64,000 nucleotides of DNA from assembly GCA_021298015.1 (NCBI GenBank), contig JAJTGY010000010.1, forward strand, positions 90,800 through 154,799. Direction: 5' to 3'. The DNA is from Flammeovirgaceae bacterium. GTDB taxonomy: Bacteria > Bacteroidota > Bacteroidia > Cytophagales > Cyclobacteriaceae. The notes below the pieces were generated by a model that was given only the letters and a program-made list of their open reading frames with translations, was not told the DNA's origin and searched no databases. Shown here piece by piece: positions 1-10,617 of this stretch. A program made the translations under genes and the position numbers. The stretch's first letter is position 1; every line of letters begins with the position of its first letter.

Positions 1-730
1 CTTTCTTGAAATAGGCGAGGCACCCACGCGAGTCCACCGTAACATAAACACACTTCACACCTATCTTTAGGCAATGCCGCGCAAACTCACGGAGCTTTAC
101 ACGATCGGGCTCCTCACTCAGCGCAAAATCATTTCCCTCATATTCCTTTTTGAACCAAGATGTTTGCGCCTCTTCCAAGTTCATCTTCAATACGTCAATA
201 TAAGGCAACCATTGATCGCGGTCGACCCAGAACTTTCGCTGTCGCTCGCCATTAGCCAGGCATGCCGTAGTTGGTCCATGCGCATCGAAAATAATGGCGC
301 CTTTACTTTTCTTTTTCAGGAACATCAGCGCATCAAGCGACACCTCGTAATCGCTGATGGGTATAAACACAAACGCTTTGCAGTCCGTGAGTCGGGTCAG
401 GTCAGCCGAAGTAATGGGGTCCATGAAACCCGTCTGGCGTTCTAACCGGTTGTTTTGGTCAACAAATTTCAGGCTAATGATATCCCCCTGATCCAGCTTC
501 GAAGTAATGTGTGCCAGGTTAATACCGCGGTACCCTTTAAACACCTCTTTCACTGCCTTTTGATCGCCCTTTCGGACGTGCGCAACGGGTACCACCTGCA
601 ATTGCCCAACACCCAACGTTGAAAGCGCGATTACAGGATGAGTAACGCAGCCCCACTTCTGAATTTCTTCGCCCTGGTGGGTCACGATGTGATCTTTAGG
701 AATAGGCCCGAGAATGGCAATCTTCTTCAT
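1..730 (-). CDS. PfkB-family carbohydrate kinase, partial (C-terminus beyond window)
   Basis: Not in ORF track. Reverse translation from ATG at 730 is open to the window edge: MKKIAILGPIPKDHIVTHQGEEIQKWGCVTHPVIALSTLGVGQLQVVPVAHV...KGAIIFDAHGPTTACLANGERQRKFWVDRDQWLPYIDVLKMNLEEA...; the IDVLKMNLEEA stretch resembles the PfkB 'NxxE' region. Confidence 0.8.
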   Translation of the reverse strand, partial: MKKIAILGPIPKDHIVTHQGEEIQKWGCVTHPVIALSTLGVGQLQVVPVAHVRKGDQKAVKEVFKGYRGINLAHITSKLDQGDIISLKFVDQNNRLERQTGFMDPITSADLTRLTDCKAFVFIPISDYEVSLDALMFLKKKSKGAIIFDAHGPTTACLANGERQRKFWVDRDQWLPYIDVLKMNLEEAQTSWFKKEYEGNDFALSEEPDRVKLREFARHCLKIGVKCVYVTVDSRGCLAYFKK

Positions 731-739
731 AGCACATGA

Positions 740-1660
740 TTAAGGGGCAACCAGGTAAGCCGCACCAAAGACACCGGCACTGTCGCCCAGCATCGGCTTG
801 ACTATGGGCGTATCGAGCACGCCATTGTTGAATGCAAATTTTCTCACTGACTCGACACCGTCTGTATAAATCTCCGGAATGTTGCCCACACCACCACCAA
901 TTACGATGACATCCGGATCAATAATGTTGACAATCACGCTCAAGGCTTTACCAAAATAGTGTGTAAGGCGTTGCATGGTTTCAACAGCCTTTGCATCGCC
1001 TGCGTTAAACAGTGAATAAATCTCCTTGAGGCTTTTTCGATCACCCGCAATACTGGCGTAGAATTTTTCGAGAGACGGGCCTGCCAGAACTTTCTCCACA
1101 CAACCCGACTTTCCGCAGTAACAGGAACCTCCGGAGTCATCCAGAAAGTTATGGCCCCATTCACCGGCTATTCCCTGAAGGCCGCCAATTGTACGACCAT
1201 CTACGACCAACCCACCGCCTACCCCGGTACCCATAATGACCCCAAACACCACGCGGGCATGGGGGAACTTTTGAGCGACCACACCCAGGCGAGCCTCGGC
1301 CAGTGCAAAACAATTGGCATCATTCGCAATGGCGATTTCCATGCCCAGCAGTTTTTCGAGATCATCCTTCATGGGCATGAAGTTCATACACTCCGAGTTG
1401 CAGCCTTTCATGGTACCCAGTTTAGGATCCAGCGTGCCGGGCGTACCAATGCCAAGCTTAGCGGGCCGGTAGCCCATCTTTTTTTCCATCAACCCAACCA
1501 GCGTTTTGATCTGGCCGAGGATGTGCTGATAGCCGTTCTCGGCACCCGTAGGCACCCGGTCGCGAAAAAGGATGTCGTTAACGCCCTTCGGACCCAAAAC
1601 AACTCCTTCGGCTTTGGTGCCGCCCAGGTCAATCCCCCAAAGATGTTTTTGGTCGCTCAT
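740..1660 (-). CDS. ROK family sugar kinase (glucokinase-like)
   Basis: WGIDLGGTKAEGVVL ATP-binding motif; GEWGHNFLD; CYCGKSGCVEKVLAGPSL zinc/ROK signature. Confidence 0.92.
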   Translation of the reverse strand: MSDQKHLWGIDLGGTKAEGVVLGPKGVNDILFRDRVPTGAENGYQHILGQIKTLVGLMEKKMGYRPAKLGIGTPGTLDPKLGTMKGCNSECMNFMPMKDDLEKLLGMEIAIANDANCFALAEARLGVVAQKFPHARVVFGVIMGTGVGGGLVVDGRTIGGLQGIAGEWGHNFLDDSGGSCYCGKSGCVEKVLAGPSLEKFYASIAGDRKSLKEIYSLFNAGDAKAVETMQRLTHYFGKALSVIVNIIDPDVIVIGGGVGNIPEIYTDGVESVRKFAFNNGVLDTPIVKPMLGDSAGVFGAAYLVAP

Positions 1661-3309
1661 AGCTGTTCAATCCTTGCTTCCCACGGGCGCAATCGATTCG
1701 GCAGGACATCGGAGTAGTTACTCATCAACCGCGACCGTGGCCCGGGTAGCAATGAATCGTCCAAAATAAGGGGATCGTTGGAAAAATTCAGCACAATCAA
1801 CAGTTTTTCTGAACCGATTTGGCGTGTATAGGCAAACAGTTGCTCCGGCAAGTGGGCAACAACCTCTACGGTACCCACCGAAAGGCAGGGGTGACTTTTG
1901 CGAAACTGCAACAACGAGCGGAAATACGACAGAATGGAATCGGGGTCACCCTTTTGCCGATCGGCATTAATCAGGGGCGCGTTGGGATTAACCGTGGTCC
2001 AGGGGTTACCCGTTGTAAATCCACCATTCCGGTCAGCCGACCATTGAAAAGGTGTGCGGGCATTATCCCGGCCACTATAGTTGGCCCGCGCCAGAAACTC
2101 CTGCTCGGTCATTCCTTTTTTCTGAGCCTCGCGCCAGCCATTCAACGTCTCAATGTCATGGGAATCAGTTACGCGCGAGAGCCATGTGTTGGTCATGCCG
2201 ATTTCATCGCCCGCAAAAATGAAGGGCGTGCCGCGTTGCGTCAGCAGCAGCGTTAGCAGCAGCGTGGCCGACTCGCGCCAAAACTCACCATCGTTACCCC
2301 AACGGGATACCATACGGGCAAAATCATGGTTCCCCAAAAAAACGCTACCCCAACCGTTTTCACCAAGCGCGCGGTTCCATGTGCTGAAGACACGTTTGAA
2401 ATCCGAACGTGACCAGGCAACAGGATCAAACCGACCGCCCGGCCCCTGATCCATGAACATGTGGCCAAAATGAAAGATCATGTTCAGCCCGTTTTGCTCA
2501 TCTAAATACTCCAAGGCATTTTCCGGGGTGATGCCGGGCCCCTCGCCCACCGTCATGCATGCGGGGTACCGGTTAAGGACCTGGTGGCGCATTTCGGTGA
2601 TAAACTCCTTCAGCCTCGGGCCGTTGGCATAATACTTTCGAATGGTCTCATTGAAATCATGGGTGTAGGTATCCGGAAAATCAGTGCGCTTGGAAATGGC
2701 AGAGATGACATCGAGTCGCAAACCATCAACACCCCGCTTCAACCAAAACTCCAGGACGTCATATAATTCCTGGCGTAGCCTCGGGTTTTCCCAATTGAGA
2801 TCAGGCTGCTTACGTGAGAACAGATGGAGATAGTATTCGTTCGATTGGGGATCAAACTCCCAGGCACTCCCACCAAAAAAGGAGGGCCAATTGTTGGGAG
2901 GTCCACTACCTCTTCCCTTTTTCCAAAAATAATAATCGCGGTAGGGATTTGTCGGGCTGCTGCGGGCCTCGACAAACCAGGGGTGCTCATCGGATGAATG
3001 ATTGAGCACCAGATCCATGATCAGGCGAATGCCGCGCTGGTGGAGCCCCTCCACCAGTTCATCAAAATCATGCAGCGTGCCAAACTCCGGTAAAATGTCG
3101 CGGTAGTTGCTGATGTCGTAACCGCCATCATCCAGGGGCGACTGGTAAATCGGGTTTAGCCACACCGCATCCACGCCTAGGTCGCGGATATAGTCGAGTT
3201 TACGGATAATGCCCCGAAGATCGCCAATGCCATCTCCGTTGCTGTCATAAAAACTACGCGGATAAATCTGATAGACTACCGCATGCTTCCACCAGGGGTT
3301 ATTGCTCAT
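1657..3309 (-). CDS. GH13 alpha-glucosidase (oligo-1,6-glucosidase-like)
   Basis: WWKHAVVYQIYPRSFYDSNGDGIGDLRGI; DLVLNHSSDEHPWF; GLRLDVIS; TVGEGPG; FLGNHDFAR. Start overlaps the PIN gene stop by 4 bp. Confidence 0.93.
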   Translation of the reverse strand: MSNNPWWKHAVVYQIYPRSFYDSNGDGIGDLRGIIRKLDYIRDLGVDAVWLNPIYQSPLDDGGYDISNYRDILPEFGTLHDFDELVEGLHQRGIRLIMDLVLNHSSDEHPWFVEARSSPTNPYRDYYFWKKGRGSGPPNNWPSFFGGSAWEFDPQSNEYYLHLFSRKQPDLNWENPRLRQELYDVLEFWLKRGVDGLRLDVISAISKRTDFPDTYTHDFNETIRKYYANGPRLKEFITEMRHQVLNRYPACMTVGEGPGITPENALEYLDEQNGLNMIFHFGHMFMDQGPGGRFDPVAWSRSDFKRVFSTWNRALGENGWGSVFLGNHDFARMVSRWGNDGEFWRESATLLLTLLLTQRGTPFIFAGDEIGMTNTWLSRVTDSHDIETLNGWREAQKKGMTEQEFLARANYSGRDNARTPFQWSADRNGGFTTGNPWTTVNPNAPLINADRQKGDPDSILSYFRSLLQFRKSHPCLSVGTVEVVAHLPEQLFAYTRQIGSEKLLIVLNFSNDPLILDDSLLPGPRSRLMSNYSDVLPNRLRPWEARIEQL

Positions 3310-3668
3310 GAAATTTTTTCATAAAATTCGATACCGAAATCAGCATCGCGGGTTACGATAGCGGTAGCCGAGCAGCATAATGCCAACTCCAGAAACATAT
3401 TGTCGCGTGCATCACGACACACCAACACGCACTCCATGGGTTCAAAAGACTTAGAAATTCTTAGGTAACTCGAGAGAAAATCAACCTTATCCTCCTCCCG
3501 GAGGTACTTCTGCAGCCTGGGACGCTCCAGAACCCGAACAAGTTCCAGAAACGTGTCCGTGCTAATCGCCAACTTTCCTATTCTTAATGCCGTTTGGAGG
3601 GCATCACGGCAATGACCATCGCCCAAGGCCGCGCTCACGAGCACATTGGTATCAAGGACAAATATCAT
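3306..3668 (-). CDS. PIN domain protein, putative type II toxin (PIN_3/COG1569-like)
   Basis: MIFVLDTNVLVSAAL...RDARDNMFLELALCCSATAIVTRDADF: acidic PIN residues and layout; paired with a small upstream ORF. Confidence 0.85.
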   Translation of the reverse strand: MIFVLDTNVLVSAALGDGHCRDALQTALRIGKLAISTDTFLELVRVLERPRLQKYLREEDKVDFLSSYLRISKSFEPMECVLVCRDARDNMFLELALCCSATAIVTRDADFGIEFYEKIS

Positions 3669-3874
3669 TCATCATGCTTCAACAAATCATCCAATTCATC
3701 TTGGGTTAGTCCTTTGCTGCGAGCATAGGCTGCCATATCATCCATAACCTGACCGATATTGCGTTGTGGAGCTAAAACAAAAGTGCGAATGAGCAGAGAA
3801 AGAGACTTCTTCTCGCTCTCAGGCAGCTTTTCGATCAAATGCTCGATGTCTTGGGTAAGGGGCAAGGAAATCAT
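3665..3874 (-). CDS. Putative antitoxin of the PIN toxin
   Basis: 69-aa ORF immediately upstream of the PIN ORF with 4-bp overlap; acidic C-terminus (LTQDELDDLLKHDE). Confidence 0.6.
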   Translation of the reverse strand: MISLPLTQDIEHLIEKLPESEKKSLSLLIRTFVLAPQRNIGQVMDDMAAYARSKGLTQDELDDLLKHDE

Positions 3875-3891
3875 AACCCAAATTTAAAACA

Positions 3892-5076
3892 TTAAGGTTT
3901 AGTATACACGGCAGTTCTGCCATGAAAAGTCCGCCAGGAATGCCAAAACTCCTGATACGCTTGCAGGTATTCTAACTTCGCACCCAGCAGTTGGCCTTCA
4001 ACGCATTGGCCACGCCAATTCCAACGTGAGCCGGTATTTGAATCGAATAGCTGATCGTCCTTCCACACAAAAAACAGAGAATCGCGCTGCCATGCATGGA
4101 AGGAGACACTGTCGGGCTCAAGCGTAACAAGAACCGGCATTTGACCCACTGTATCATTAATTACCCGCTGGGCGAGTAAGTCATTCCAATCGTATGCTTT
4201 GGAAGAAGTGCCGGCCTGCAAACCCACCACCCACGACTTTTCCTTCCAGCTCAAGCTATCGCGCCTTTCCAGTCCACCCTCTATCGTTCCCTCATCATAT
4301 TGTTCAAGTTCTTCATATGCGTCTAAAAACTTTTTGTCGGGCTGAAGAATGAGTGTATGGGGATAGCGATCAATCCACGCCAGCAAACTCATTTGTTGAG
4401 ATGGAATTTCTTCGAGCATCGCGCCCTTGAGTGGACCCGCTACGGCCTCTCCACTCACCTGGCGCCACCAACTGCCGGTGCGGCTGTCTTCAAACATGGC
4501 ATTAAAGTGATCCATCCCCACGAGCCTGAAGTTATCCAGTTCACCATCAACACGGGGTTTGAATACCCGACCGGTTCGGCACACCGTGCAATACGTAACC
4601 ATAATCGGCTCGCCCCCGAGCGTGTCGCGCACCTGATGATGGTAGCCAATAATCTCGATCGGATACGCCCGGGCTACACCCTGAAGTACCACACCCACCA
4701 CCAATTTTTTTCGGTCGACCCGGCTGCTGTCCACAGATGCCAGAACAACTTCAGTTGGCTGGAGAAACATCTGATCGGCCGACATTCGATAGTTCACCTG
4801 GTAATACACCATGAGGTAGAGGGCCAGACTGATACCGACCAACACCCGGGACGAAAGCGAACCTGCTTTAAATAATACAAAAACCGGGTAAGCAGCCAGC
4901 ACCGCCAGCAGGAGCCTGACGTAGCCTGCATACTGATGCAACCAATACGCGAGGTCAATCGACTCTTCGCGCTGACTGCCGGGGAAGGGCATGATGTAGT
5001 AGATGCGGCTTATCTCAAGCAAAATGAGAAGGAGAATAACGGCAACACTGGCCACATAAGACCATTTCACTTTCAT
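3892..5076 (-). CDS. DUF3179 domain-containing membrane-anchored protein
   Basis: N-terminal TM segments; VVGVVLQGVARAYPIEIIGYHHQVRDTLGGEPIMVTYCTVCRTGRVF is characteristic of DUF3179. Confidence 0.85.
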   Translation of the reverse strand: MKVKWSYVASVAVILLLILLEISRIYYIMPFPGSQREESIDLAYWLHQYAGYVRLLLAVLAAYPVFVLFKAGSLSSRVLVGISLALYLMVYYQVNYRMSADQMFLQPTEVVLASVDSSRVDRKKLVVGVVLQGVARAYPIEIIGYHHQVRDTLGGEPIMVTYCTVCRTGRVFKPRVDGELDNFRLVGMDHFNAMFEDSRTGSWWRQVSGEAVAGPLKGAMLEEIPSQQMSLLAWIDRYPHTLILQPDKKFLDAYEELEQYDEGTIEGGLERRDSLSWKEKSWVVGLQAGTSSKAYDWNDLLAQRVINDTVGQMPVLVTLEPDSVSFHAWQRDSLFFVWKDDQLFDSNTGSRWNWRGQCVEGQLLGAKLEYLQAYQEFWHSWRTFHGRTAVYTKP

Positions 5077-6725
5077 TTGGATTGATTAAAGTTTACCACG
5101 CGGTTCATTTCATTCAAAAGCAGTTCGCGCTGCTTGTCCACTTCCGAAGCGGGCCAGTGAAAATCATTTGCATAGAACTCCAGAACTGCCTCGGCATATC
5201 GAAGCGCCTTGGGATGATTGAAATACACCAAAGCACTTCGCCTGACGAAAAAATCAACGGGATATACAGCCATCTCAAAGTGGATTGCAAACCAGGCTTT
5301 GGCCAGCACCAAGGCCTGCTCCGGTTGATGATGCCAATCCGGGTTTACTTCAAGGTGGGCCACAATTTGCCAGGCTTGCCGGCCGTACAGGTGGACGAGG
5401 TTAGTCGCCTCGTTGCCGCGCATGTTAAGCTTGCCTAGTCTTTCGGCCAGCTCGGCCTGCATTCGGATCACATCCTCCACCGAATCGAAATCCCCACCGG
5501 GCAACTTATGCCGGCCGGTTTGACAGGACTTCAAATTGGCGCTCGGGAAATACAAATCCACCACCCGATCCACCACGCGCTCTGCCATCTTGCGGTAACC
5601 GGTAAGCTTGCCACCCGCAATTGAAATCAGCCCGGTTGGCGACTCAAAAATTTCATCCTTACGCGAAAGTTCTGACGCTGACTTACCTTCTTCATGAATG
5701 AGTGGTCGCAAACCTGCCCAACTCGATTCAACATCCGCGAAGGTGAGCAAAGCTGAAGGGAACGTATCATTGGCGGCATGAAGAAGGTATTCAACATCGG
5801 CATGACTGGCCTGCACCTCATCCATCTGCCCCGTATAGTCCGTGTCGGTAGTGCCGATATAGGTCACACGTCCGCGGGGGATCGCAAAAATCATGCGACC
5901 ATCCGGCACATCAAAATAGATTGCCTGACGGACCGGTAATCGGTGATAGGGCACCACAATGTGAACACCCTTGGTGAGGTGTAACTGCTTTCCCGTAAGC
6001 GACCGGTTGATTTCGCGCAACTCATCAACCCAGGGCCCTGCTGCAATAACCACGGCTGTCGCCTGAATGTCAATAGCCTCGCCCGTGACGATATTAATTG
6101 CCTTAACACCTGCCACCTTCTCCTGGTCAATACGGAAATCCGTAGCCTTTACATAATTTATAGCACAGGCCCCATGTTGCACGGCCAGCTTAATGATTTC
6201 TATGGTGAGGCGTGCGTCATCGGTTCGGTACTCCGCATAAAGCGCTCCGCCCTTGACCCCATCCGACTTCAGTAACGGCTCGGCCGCCAACGTCTGCAGA
6301 CGCGTAAGCATTTTGCGCTGATCTTCGGGCTTTACACCCGCCAGCCAGTCATAGATCTTCAGGCCTACCGAGGTGAGCCAATAGCCAAGGCCCCTTCGTT
6401 CATACAACGGGAGCAACATCTTTTCAGGAACCACCAGATGCGGTGCCAGGCGGTGCACGATGGCTCGTTCACTACCAACCTCTTTCACCAAAGCAAACTC
6501 CAATTGTTTAAGGTACCGCAGACCTCCGTGAATTAACTTGGTTGAGCGGCTACTGGTGCCGTAGGCAAAGTCATCTTTTTCAATCAAGGCAACTTTGAGA
6601 CCACGGGTGGCTGCATCCAGCGCAATGCCGGCCCCGGTAATACCACCGCCAATAACCAATAGGTCAAACGTCTCCGACTTGAGCCGATTGATAAAACTAT
6701 TGCGATGGTGAGCCGAAAACGTCAT
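5073..6725 (-). CDS. glpD: FAD-dependent glycerol-3-phosphate dehydrogenase
   Basis: FDLLVIGGGITGAGIALDAATRGLKVALIEKDDFAYGTSSRSTKLIHGGLRYL; SIAGGKLTGYRKMAERVVD. Confidence 0.95.
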   Translation of the reverse strand: MTFSAHHRNSFINRLKSETFDLLVIGGGITGAGIALDAATRGLKVALIEKDDFAYGTSSRSTKLIHGGLRYLKQLEFALVKEVGSERAIVHRLAPHLVVPEKMLLPLYERRGLGYWLTSVGLKIYDWLAGVKPEDQRKMLTRLQTLAAEPLLKSDGVKGGALYAEYRTDDARLTIEIIKLAVQHGACAINYVKATDFRIDQEKVAGVKAINIVTGEAIDIQATAVVIAAGPWVDELREINRSLTGKQLHLTKGVHIVVPYHRLPVRQAIYFDVPDGRMIFAIPRGRVTYIGTTDTDYTGQMDEVQASHADVEYLLHAANDTFPSALLTFADVESSWAGLRPLIHEEGKSASELSRKDEIFESPTGLISIAGGKLTGYRKMAERVVDRVVDLYFPSANLKSCQTGRHKLPGGDFDSVEDVIRMQAELAERLGKLNMRGNEATNLVHLYGRQAWQIVAHLEVNPDWHHQPEQALVLAKAWFAIHFEMAVYPVDFFVRRSALVYFNHPKALRYAEAVLEFYANDFHWPASEVDKQRELLLNEMNRVVNFNQSK

Positions 6726-6729
6726 GAGG

Positions 6730-8220
6730 TCATTCCACCCAATTCATTGAACGCTGCACCGCTTTCTTCCAGCCTTGGTATAGCCGGGCGCGATCTTCCT
6801 CTTTCATCTGAGGCGCGAAAGTTCGCTGCACGCGCCTGTTTTTCAATATGTCCCCTTTCCGCCATAACCCAATCTGAATACCGGCCAGGTAAGCGGCACC
6901 CTGTGCAGTTGATTCAATCACTTCCGGGCGTTCTACCGGGGTATTCAAAATATCCGCTTGGAATTGCATGAGGATGTTGTTGGCACACGCCCCTCCATCC
7001 ACTTTCAGAGCCGATAACTTCAGGCCAGCATCCTCCTCCATAGCCGTCAAAATATCTTTCGATTGATAGGCGAGTGATTCGAGAGTCGCTTTGATGATGT
7101 GGTCTTTGCCGGTATCAAGGGTAAGGCCAAAAATGGCGCCCCGGGCATACATATCCCAGTACGGAGCGCCCAGTCCGGCAAAAGCCGGCACTACGTATAC
7201 GTCATTTGATCCAAGCGCTTTGGCCGCAAAGTATTCCGAGTCTTTCGATTGATCAATCAGGTGCAGGCTGTCGCGAAGCCATTGCACGGCAGCACCTGCG
7301 ATAAAAACGCTTCCTTCCAGCGCGTATTCCACTTTGCCATCCAAACCCCAGGCAATCGTTGTGATCAAACCGTTCTTGGAATACTGGATGTTGGCTCCCG
7401 TATTCATCAGCATAAAACAACCCGTGCCGTAGGTATTTTTGGCCATACCAGGTTCGAAGCAAGCCTGACCAAAAAGGGCTGCTTGCTGATCGCCCGCAAT
7501 TCCACTGATCGGAATATCAACTCCATCATAGTGCCAGACACCGAAGTCAGATGCCGAGGGTTTCACCTCCGGCAAGAGGCTTCTTGAAATTTTGAGTTCA
7601 CCCAGCAGGTGCTCATCCCAAACCAGCTTCCGGATGTCGAACAGCATCGTGCGCGATGCATTGGAGTAGTCGGTTACATGTTGCCGGCCGTTGGTAAGCT
7701 TCCACACCAGCCACGTGTCAATTGTTCCAAACGCAAGCTCTCCCCTTTCCGCCCGCTCAGCTGCGCCTTTAACGTTACGCAATATCCAATGTAGTTTGGT
7801 AGCCGAGAAATACGAGTCGATGACCAGCCCGGTACTCTGGCGAACATGCTCCGATAAACCCCTTGCTTTCAGTTCTTCACAAATAACGGCCGTGCGCTTG
7901 TCCTGCCACACAATGGCGGGATAAACCGGTTCGCCTGTTTTTCGATCCCACACCACGGTAGTCTCACGCTGGTTGGTGATGCCGATGGCGGCAATGGAGC
8001 GAGCCGGCACCTGATTTTCCAATATTACACGAAGCAGAACACCCAACTGGGTTTTCCAGATTTCCATGGGATCATGTTCGACCCACCCCGGCTGCGGGAA
8101 GAATTGCGTGAACTCCTGCTGTGCCGTTCCGCAGATTTTTCCCTGCTCGTCAAACAAAATAGCGCGACAACTGGTCGTGCCCTGATCAAGTGCAATGATG
8201 TACTTCATGCGTTCAGCCAA
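6730..8220 (-). CDS. glpK: Glycerol kinase
   Basis: [72 protein letters not shown]. Confidence 0.97.
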   Translation of the reverse strand: MAERMKYIIALDQGTTSCRAILFDEQGKICGTAQQEFTQFFPQPGWVEHDPMEIWKTQLGVLLRVILENQVPARSIAAIGITNQRETTVVWDRKTGEPVYPAIVWQDKRTAVICEELKARGLSEHVRQSTGLVIDSYFSATKLHWILRNVKGAAERAERGELAFGTIDTWLVWKLTNGRQHVTDYSNASRTMLFDIRKLVWDEHLLGELKISRSLLPEVKPSASDFGVWHYDGVDIPISGIAGDQQAALFGQACFEPGMAKNTYGTGCFMLMNTGANIQYSKNGLITTIAWGLDGKVEYALEGSVFIAGAAVQWLRDSLHLIDQSKDSEYFAAKALGSNDVYVVPAFAGLGAPYWDMYARGAIFGLTLDTGKDHIIKATLESLAYQSKDILTAMEEDAGLKLSALKVDGGACANNILMQFQADILNTPVERPEVIESTAQGAAYLAGIQIGLWRKGDILKNRRVQRTFAPQMKEEDRARLYQGWKKAVQRSMNWVE

Positions 8221-8912
8221 GAGAAGACTGCTACCCCAACCAAACCACCAACCAGCGGCCCAAGTACCGGAATCCAGGCATAGCCCCAGTCGCTACTACC
8301 CTTCCCATGAATGGGGAGAAGCGCGTGTGCCAGCCGTGGCCCCAGATCGCGGGCCGGGTTGATCGCAAAGCCGGTGGTGCCGCCCAACCCCAAACCAATA
8401 ACCATGATCAACAGGCCGACCACGATCGGACTCAGGCCCTGTGTAAACTCATTTGTGCCTATAAACAAAAGACCCAGCACCAGGACAGCTGTGGCTAGAA
8501 TCTCGCTTAGCAGATTCGACCACGTGCTTCGGATGGCCGGGCCGGTGCAAAAAACACCAAGCTTTGCAGCCGGATCGCTGGTTCCCCGCCAGTGCGGCAA
8601 GTAGTGGAGCCAGACCAACACGGCACCCAGAAACGCCCCTGCGGTTTGGGCCAGGATGTATCCCAACGCGAGGCCAGAGTCAAAACTGCCGTGGACCACA
8701 AAAGCCAGAGTGACGGCAGGATTGAGATGTGCACCGCTCACATTTCCCACCGCATAAATGGCAAGTGTCACTGCCAAACCCCAGGTAAAACAAATGGCGA
8801 GCCAGCCGGAGTTTTCCGATTTGCTGCCTTTCAACAGCGCACCAGCCACCGCGCCATCGCTAATGAAAACGAGCAAAAGGGTTCCAAAAAATTCAGCGAG
8901 ATAAACATTCAT
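8205..8912 (-). CDS. glpF: Aquaglyceroporin / glycerol uptake facilitator
   Basis: MIP family: [12 protein letters not shown] (NPA), [20 protein letters not shown] (NPARD). Confidence 0.95.
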   Translation of the reverse strand: MNVYLAEFFGTLLLVFISDGAVAGALLKGSKSENSGWLAICFTWGLAVTLAIYAVGNVSGAHLNPAVTLAFVVHGSFDSGLALGYILAQTAGAFLGAVLVWLHYLPHWRGTSDPAAKLGVFCTGPAIRSTWSNLLSEILATAVLVLGLLFIGTNEFTQGLSPIVVGLLIMVIGLGLGGTTGFAINPARDLGPRLAHALLPIHGKGSSDWGYAWIPVLGPLVGGLVGVAVFSWLNA

Positions 8913-8929
8913 ATCTTACTCTTTTGATG

Positions 8930-10261
8930 TTAATGACCAGAAGACTCGAGCACAACTTCTCCATCAGCTGGTTTGTATTTGATCAATAATGTAGCGGCAG
9001 CGGCCAGCAGCAACAACACACCTGCAAAAACAATCGCGTAGCTCGAGTTATTCTGCAACCAATGCTCCATCACAAAACCAAATGTGAGGGTTTGCAACGT
9101 CATGGGGATTACGATCATCATGTTGATGATGCCCATATACACGCCATAGCGCTCTTTTGGAATGCTCGGGACAACCATCAGGTACGGAATACCCATCATG
9201 CTCGCCCACCCGATACCAAAACCGGTGATGGCCGGGAACAGTAAGTATTTATTCTCAATAAAGGCAAACAGAATGAATCCAATCCCCGCCAAAACCAGGC
9301 AAACAAAATGCACAATTTTCGGGGATGATTTCTTCACAAACCACACGAGGGCGAATGCCGAGAGAAACGTAACGATGTTGTACCAACCATTGACAAGACC
9401 GGTCCAGCCGACCGCTTCCTCATACAAAGTTGAATTCTCCACGGGTGTGGTTTTCCAAACAGAAAGCGCCACGCTTTTGGACGAGTTTTGCCAATAACAA
9501 AACAACGCATACCACTGAAAGAGGTAAACGAGGCCCAGTTGCCACATCACCTTCGGCATACTGCCGATGGCTCTGCCGATTTCAATAAAAGACGAGAACA
9601 GGTTGAGCGGTGAGGATCGCATGAGGCGCAGCTCATCTTCGGTGGGCGGTATTTCAGGCGTTGTACGCATGCTCCACCAAATAGTGCCGACTGAGCAAAT
9701 GGCGCCCAGGAAGAAGGAAGCAAAAACCCAGTTGGGAATAGCGCCTGTCTTGCCCAGAAAGAAAATTGGAAACACAAAAAGCGATACGTTAGCCAATGTC
9801 TGTCCCAGGCCGGTAAAAAAACTTTGGGTTTGAAAGCCGGTTGGGCGCTGGTCGTCATTCAATTTATCGGCAATAAAGGCCCGGTAAGGTTCCATGGCCG
9901 TATTGTTTCCTACATCCAAAATCCACAATAGCCCCACCGCCATCCACAACGCACTGCTGAACGGATAAAGAAAAAGAGCGAGGCTGCACAGCATGGCTCC
10001 AATGAAGAAGTACGGTTTTCTGCGGCCAAAGCGGGGGTGCCAGGTTTTGTCGCTAAGCGCGCCAATAATAGGTTGAACAATCAACCCGGTAACGGGTCCG
10101 GCCAGGTTGAGCAGTGGTATTTCATCCGGGCTGGCGCCCAGAAAATCGTAAATCGGATTGACGGCACTTTGCTGTAAGCCGAAGCTGTACTGTATTCCGA
10201 AAAACCCCACGTTCATATTGATGATCTGGGCGAACGTAAGACGGGGTTTTGCCGGCTGCAT
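8930..10261 (-). CDS. MFS sugar transporter, SLC45-like
   Basis: LNLAGPVTGLIVQPIIGALSDKTWHPRFGRRKPYFFIGA; multiple TM helices; paralogous to the 44433-45908 product. Confidence 0.88.
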   Translation of the reverse strand: MQPAKPRLTFAQIINMNVGFFGIQYSFGLQQSAVNPIYDFLGASPDEIPLLNLAGPVTGLIVQPIIGALSDKTWHPRFGRRKPYFFIGAMLCSLALFLYPFSSALWMAVGLLWILDVGNNTAMEPYRAFIADKLNDDQRPTGFQTQSFFTGLGQTLANVSLFVFPIFFLGKTGAIPNWVFASFFLGAICSVGTIWWSMRTTPEIPPTEDELRLMRSSPLNLFSSFIEIGRAIGSMPKVMWQLGLVYLFQWYALFCYWQNSSKSVALSVWKTTPVENSTLYEEAVGWTGLVNGWYNIVTFLSAFALVWFVKKSSPKIVHFVCLVLAGIGFILFAFIENKYLLFPAITGFGIGWASMMGIPYLMVVPSIPKERYGVYMGIINMMIVIPMTLQTLTFGFVMEHWLQNNSSYAIVFAGVLLLLAAAATLLIKYKPADGEVVLESSGH

Positions 10262-10617
10262 AGGGGTAAGTTTACGGAGTAAGGTAAGCAGCGCGGGTCA
10301 ATCCCACAACCCACGCTACGCTGATTCGGCAGGGTAATGCAAATACTTTTTAGCCTTACGATGGAAGCGTGATCGATCAACCGCCAACGTGCCCGGCATC
10401 ACATTTAAATTCCGCACCTCATTACCTGTTTGAAGTAAACCAGTTTTATTTCGCGATCCAACAGAATGTAATCCGCAACCGAAAAATCCCAAATCAGAAA
10501 ACGTTAGCGCACGAAAGGCACAAAACCGGCTGGTGTGAAAGAACGGCAGAAGTATTACCTGGCTTGAGAACAGACAAACATCCATTTGGTAAACCGATAA
10601 TCGTTCACAGCAAGAGT

